Assembly (NCBI RefSeq): GCF_900101675.1
Contig: NZ_FNKG01000001.1
Span: 1,347,378-1,411,377, forward strand
Direction of reading: 5' to 3'
DNA length: 64,000 nucleotides
From: Curtobacterium sp. UNCCL20
Lineage (GTDB): Bacteria > Actinomycetota > Actinomycetes > Actinomycetales > Microbacteriaceae
The notes beneath the pieces are model-generated. The model did no database searches, was not told where the DNA came from, and saw nothing but the letters and a program-made list of their open reading frames with translations. Shown one piece after another: positions 63,351 through 64,000 of the stretch (its first letter is position 1; each line of letters starts with the position of its first letter). The position numbers were made by a program, and so were the translations under genes.

Positions 63351-64000
63351 TCAGCGCGCGGCGGCGCGGTACTGCTCGAGCACCTCGGGGTGGGCGTCGC
63401 CGGTGACGACGACGGTGTCCAGGTCCCACCGGGGCAGAGTCCCGGTCAGGACCCAGGCGGCCTGGAGTGCGGCTCCGGCCGCCACGTACTCGCCGGGAGC
63501 GGGCACGAGGACGTCGCGTCCGAACACCTGCGGTGCGACGACGCGGACAGCCTCGTTGCGCGCGGCGCCGCCGATGAGCAGCAGTCGTGACACGGTGACG
63601 CCGGTCGCCTCGACCGCAGCGAGCCCGTCGGCCAGTGCGCAGAGCATCCCCTCGAAGGCGGCCCGGGCCAGGTGCGCGCGGTCCGTCGTCAGCGGGGTCA
63701 TCCCGAGCAGCGACGCGGTAGCGTCGGGCCGGTTGGGCGTGCGCTCACCGACGAAGTACGGCACGAGCACGAGTCCGTCGGCACCCGCGGGCGCCGTCAG
63801 CGCGAGCTCGCCCAGCTCGTCGTGGTCGGCGCCGAGCAGGCGTCCGATCACCTCGAGCACGCGTGCCGCGTTGAGCGTCGTGACGATCGGGAGGCGCGAC
63901 CCGCTCCCGTCGGCGAAGCCCGCCACGGTCCCGCTCGGGTCGCGCACCTCGGCGTCGGTGACCCCGAAGACGGTGCCGCTCGTGCCGAGGGACACCGCGA
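63351..64000 (-). CDS. xylB: FGGY-family carbohydrate kinase, xylulokinase-like (5' partial)
   Basis: Only the C-terminal ~216 residues are in the window; the start lies beyond the right edge. The ADP-binding part of FGGY kinases is clear: [23 protein letters not shown] and Leu-Leu-Ile-Gly-Gly-Ala-Ala-Arg-Asn. The Gly-Glu-Arg-Thr-Pro and Gly-Gly-x-Ala-Arg-Asn blocks are typical of D-xylulose kinase. The link to an acetylxylan esterase gene supports xylose metabolism. Confidence 0.88.
   Translation of the reverse strand, partial: AVSLGTSGTVFGVTDAEVRDPSGTVAGFADGSGSRLPIVTTLNAARVLEVIGRLLGADHDELGELALTAPAGADGLVLVPYFVGERTPNRPDATASLLGMTPLTTDRAHLARAAFEGMLCALADGLAAVEATGVTVSRLLLIGGAARNEAVRVVAPQVFGRDVLVPAPGEYVAAGAALQAAWVLTGTLPRWDLDTVVVTGDAHPEVLEQYRAAAR

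Noticed and set aside
1..64000. tRNA, rRNA, insertion sequence or prophage
   Set aside because: I looked for tRNA-like cloverleaf ends, rRNA stretches, and transposase, integrase or phage protein motifs and saw none. A covariance-model scan would be needed to exclude a tRNA with certainty.

Overview
The window is about 64 kb of very GC-rich DNA with densely packed genes, GTG and occasional TTG starts, many ATGA/GTGA stop-start overlaps, TANNNT -10 boxes and numerous leaderless starts. Together with a carbohydrate-scavenging gene set this points to a plant- or soil-associated actinobacterium of the Microbacteriaceae, most like Curtobacterium (inference from gene style and from a characteristic intergenic palindrome; no rRNA is present). 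I see no rRNA, tRNA, CRISPR array, insertion sequence, integrase or phage gene. It reads as ordinary chromosome with an accessory catabolic flavour.

Layout. 1-3.4 kb: the end of a serine hydrolase gene, the potassium importer kup and a small unknown protein. 3.4-11.9 kb: the most interesting region, one long operon with an SsuABC/THI5-type ABC importer, a RutA-like flavin monooxygenase, a RutB-like isochorismatase-fold hydrolase, an NtaA/RcaE-like flavin monooxygenase, an MFS transporter fused to a riboflavin kinase domain, and a flavin reductase. I read it as an import-and-degradation operon for riboflavin or a related alloxazine/pyrimidine heterocycle that also makes its own FMNH2. 12-18 kb: a DUF808 membrane protein, GNAT and VOC proteins, and two divergent TetR/SDR pairs with visible operators. 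18-21.9 kb: MFS plus GH3 glycosidase under a divergent TetR. 22.4-25.9 kb: TetR, a DHA2 drug exporter and a divergent MarR. 26-27.8 kb: a DEAD-box helicase. 28-31.2 kb: a secreted FnIII/propeller-like protein and an epimerase with a divergent TetR. 31.5-36.4 kb: a three-gene exopolysaccharide operon (cellulose-synthase-like GT2, RsbW-like ATPase, GH26-OpgC fusion).

36.5-55.4 kb holds three CUT1 sugar importers, each with a binding protein and two permeases but no ATPase. They are associated with ThuA/ThuB-like enzymes and a divergent LacI (36.5-42.9 kb), with no enzyme (43.2-46.3 kb), and with a GH3 beta-glycosidase and a divergent LacI (48.4-55.4 kb). The missing ATPase is probably a shared MsiK-type protein elsewhere. 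Between them lie a MarR gene, an AraC gene and a 51-residue protein gene with a structured leader. 55.4-64 kb: a GAF-ANTAR protein, a LacI with a divergent sugar isomerase and inositol-dehydrogenase-like pair, a quinone reductase-like protein, a GNAT, a gene with an in-frame stop near its start, an acetylxylan esterase-like protein and the 3' part of a xylulokinase gene.

Two global signatures stand out. A 40-48 bp palindrome built on (A/G)GNCTGGAGGCRCG occurs at least ten times between genes, with half-copies running into three coding regions. At least twelve genes carry a TANNNT -10 box exactly 6 nt (once 7 nt) before the start codon, the signature of leaderless transcripts.
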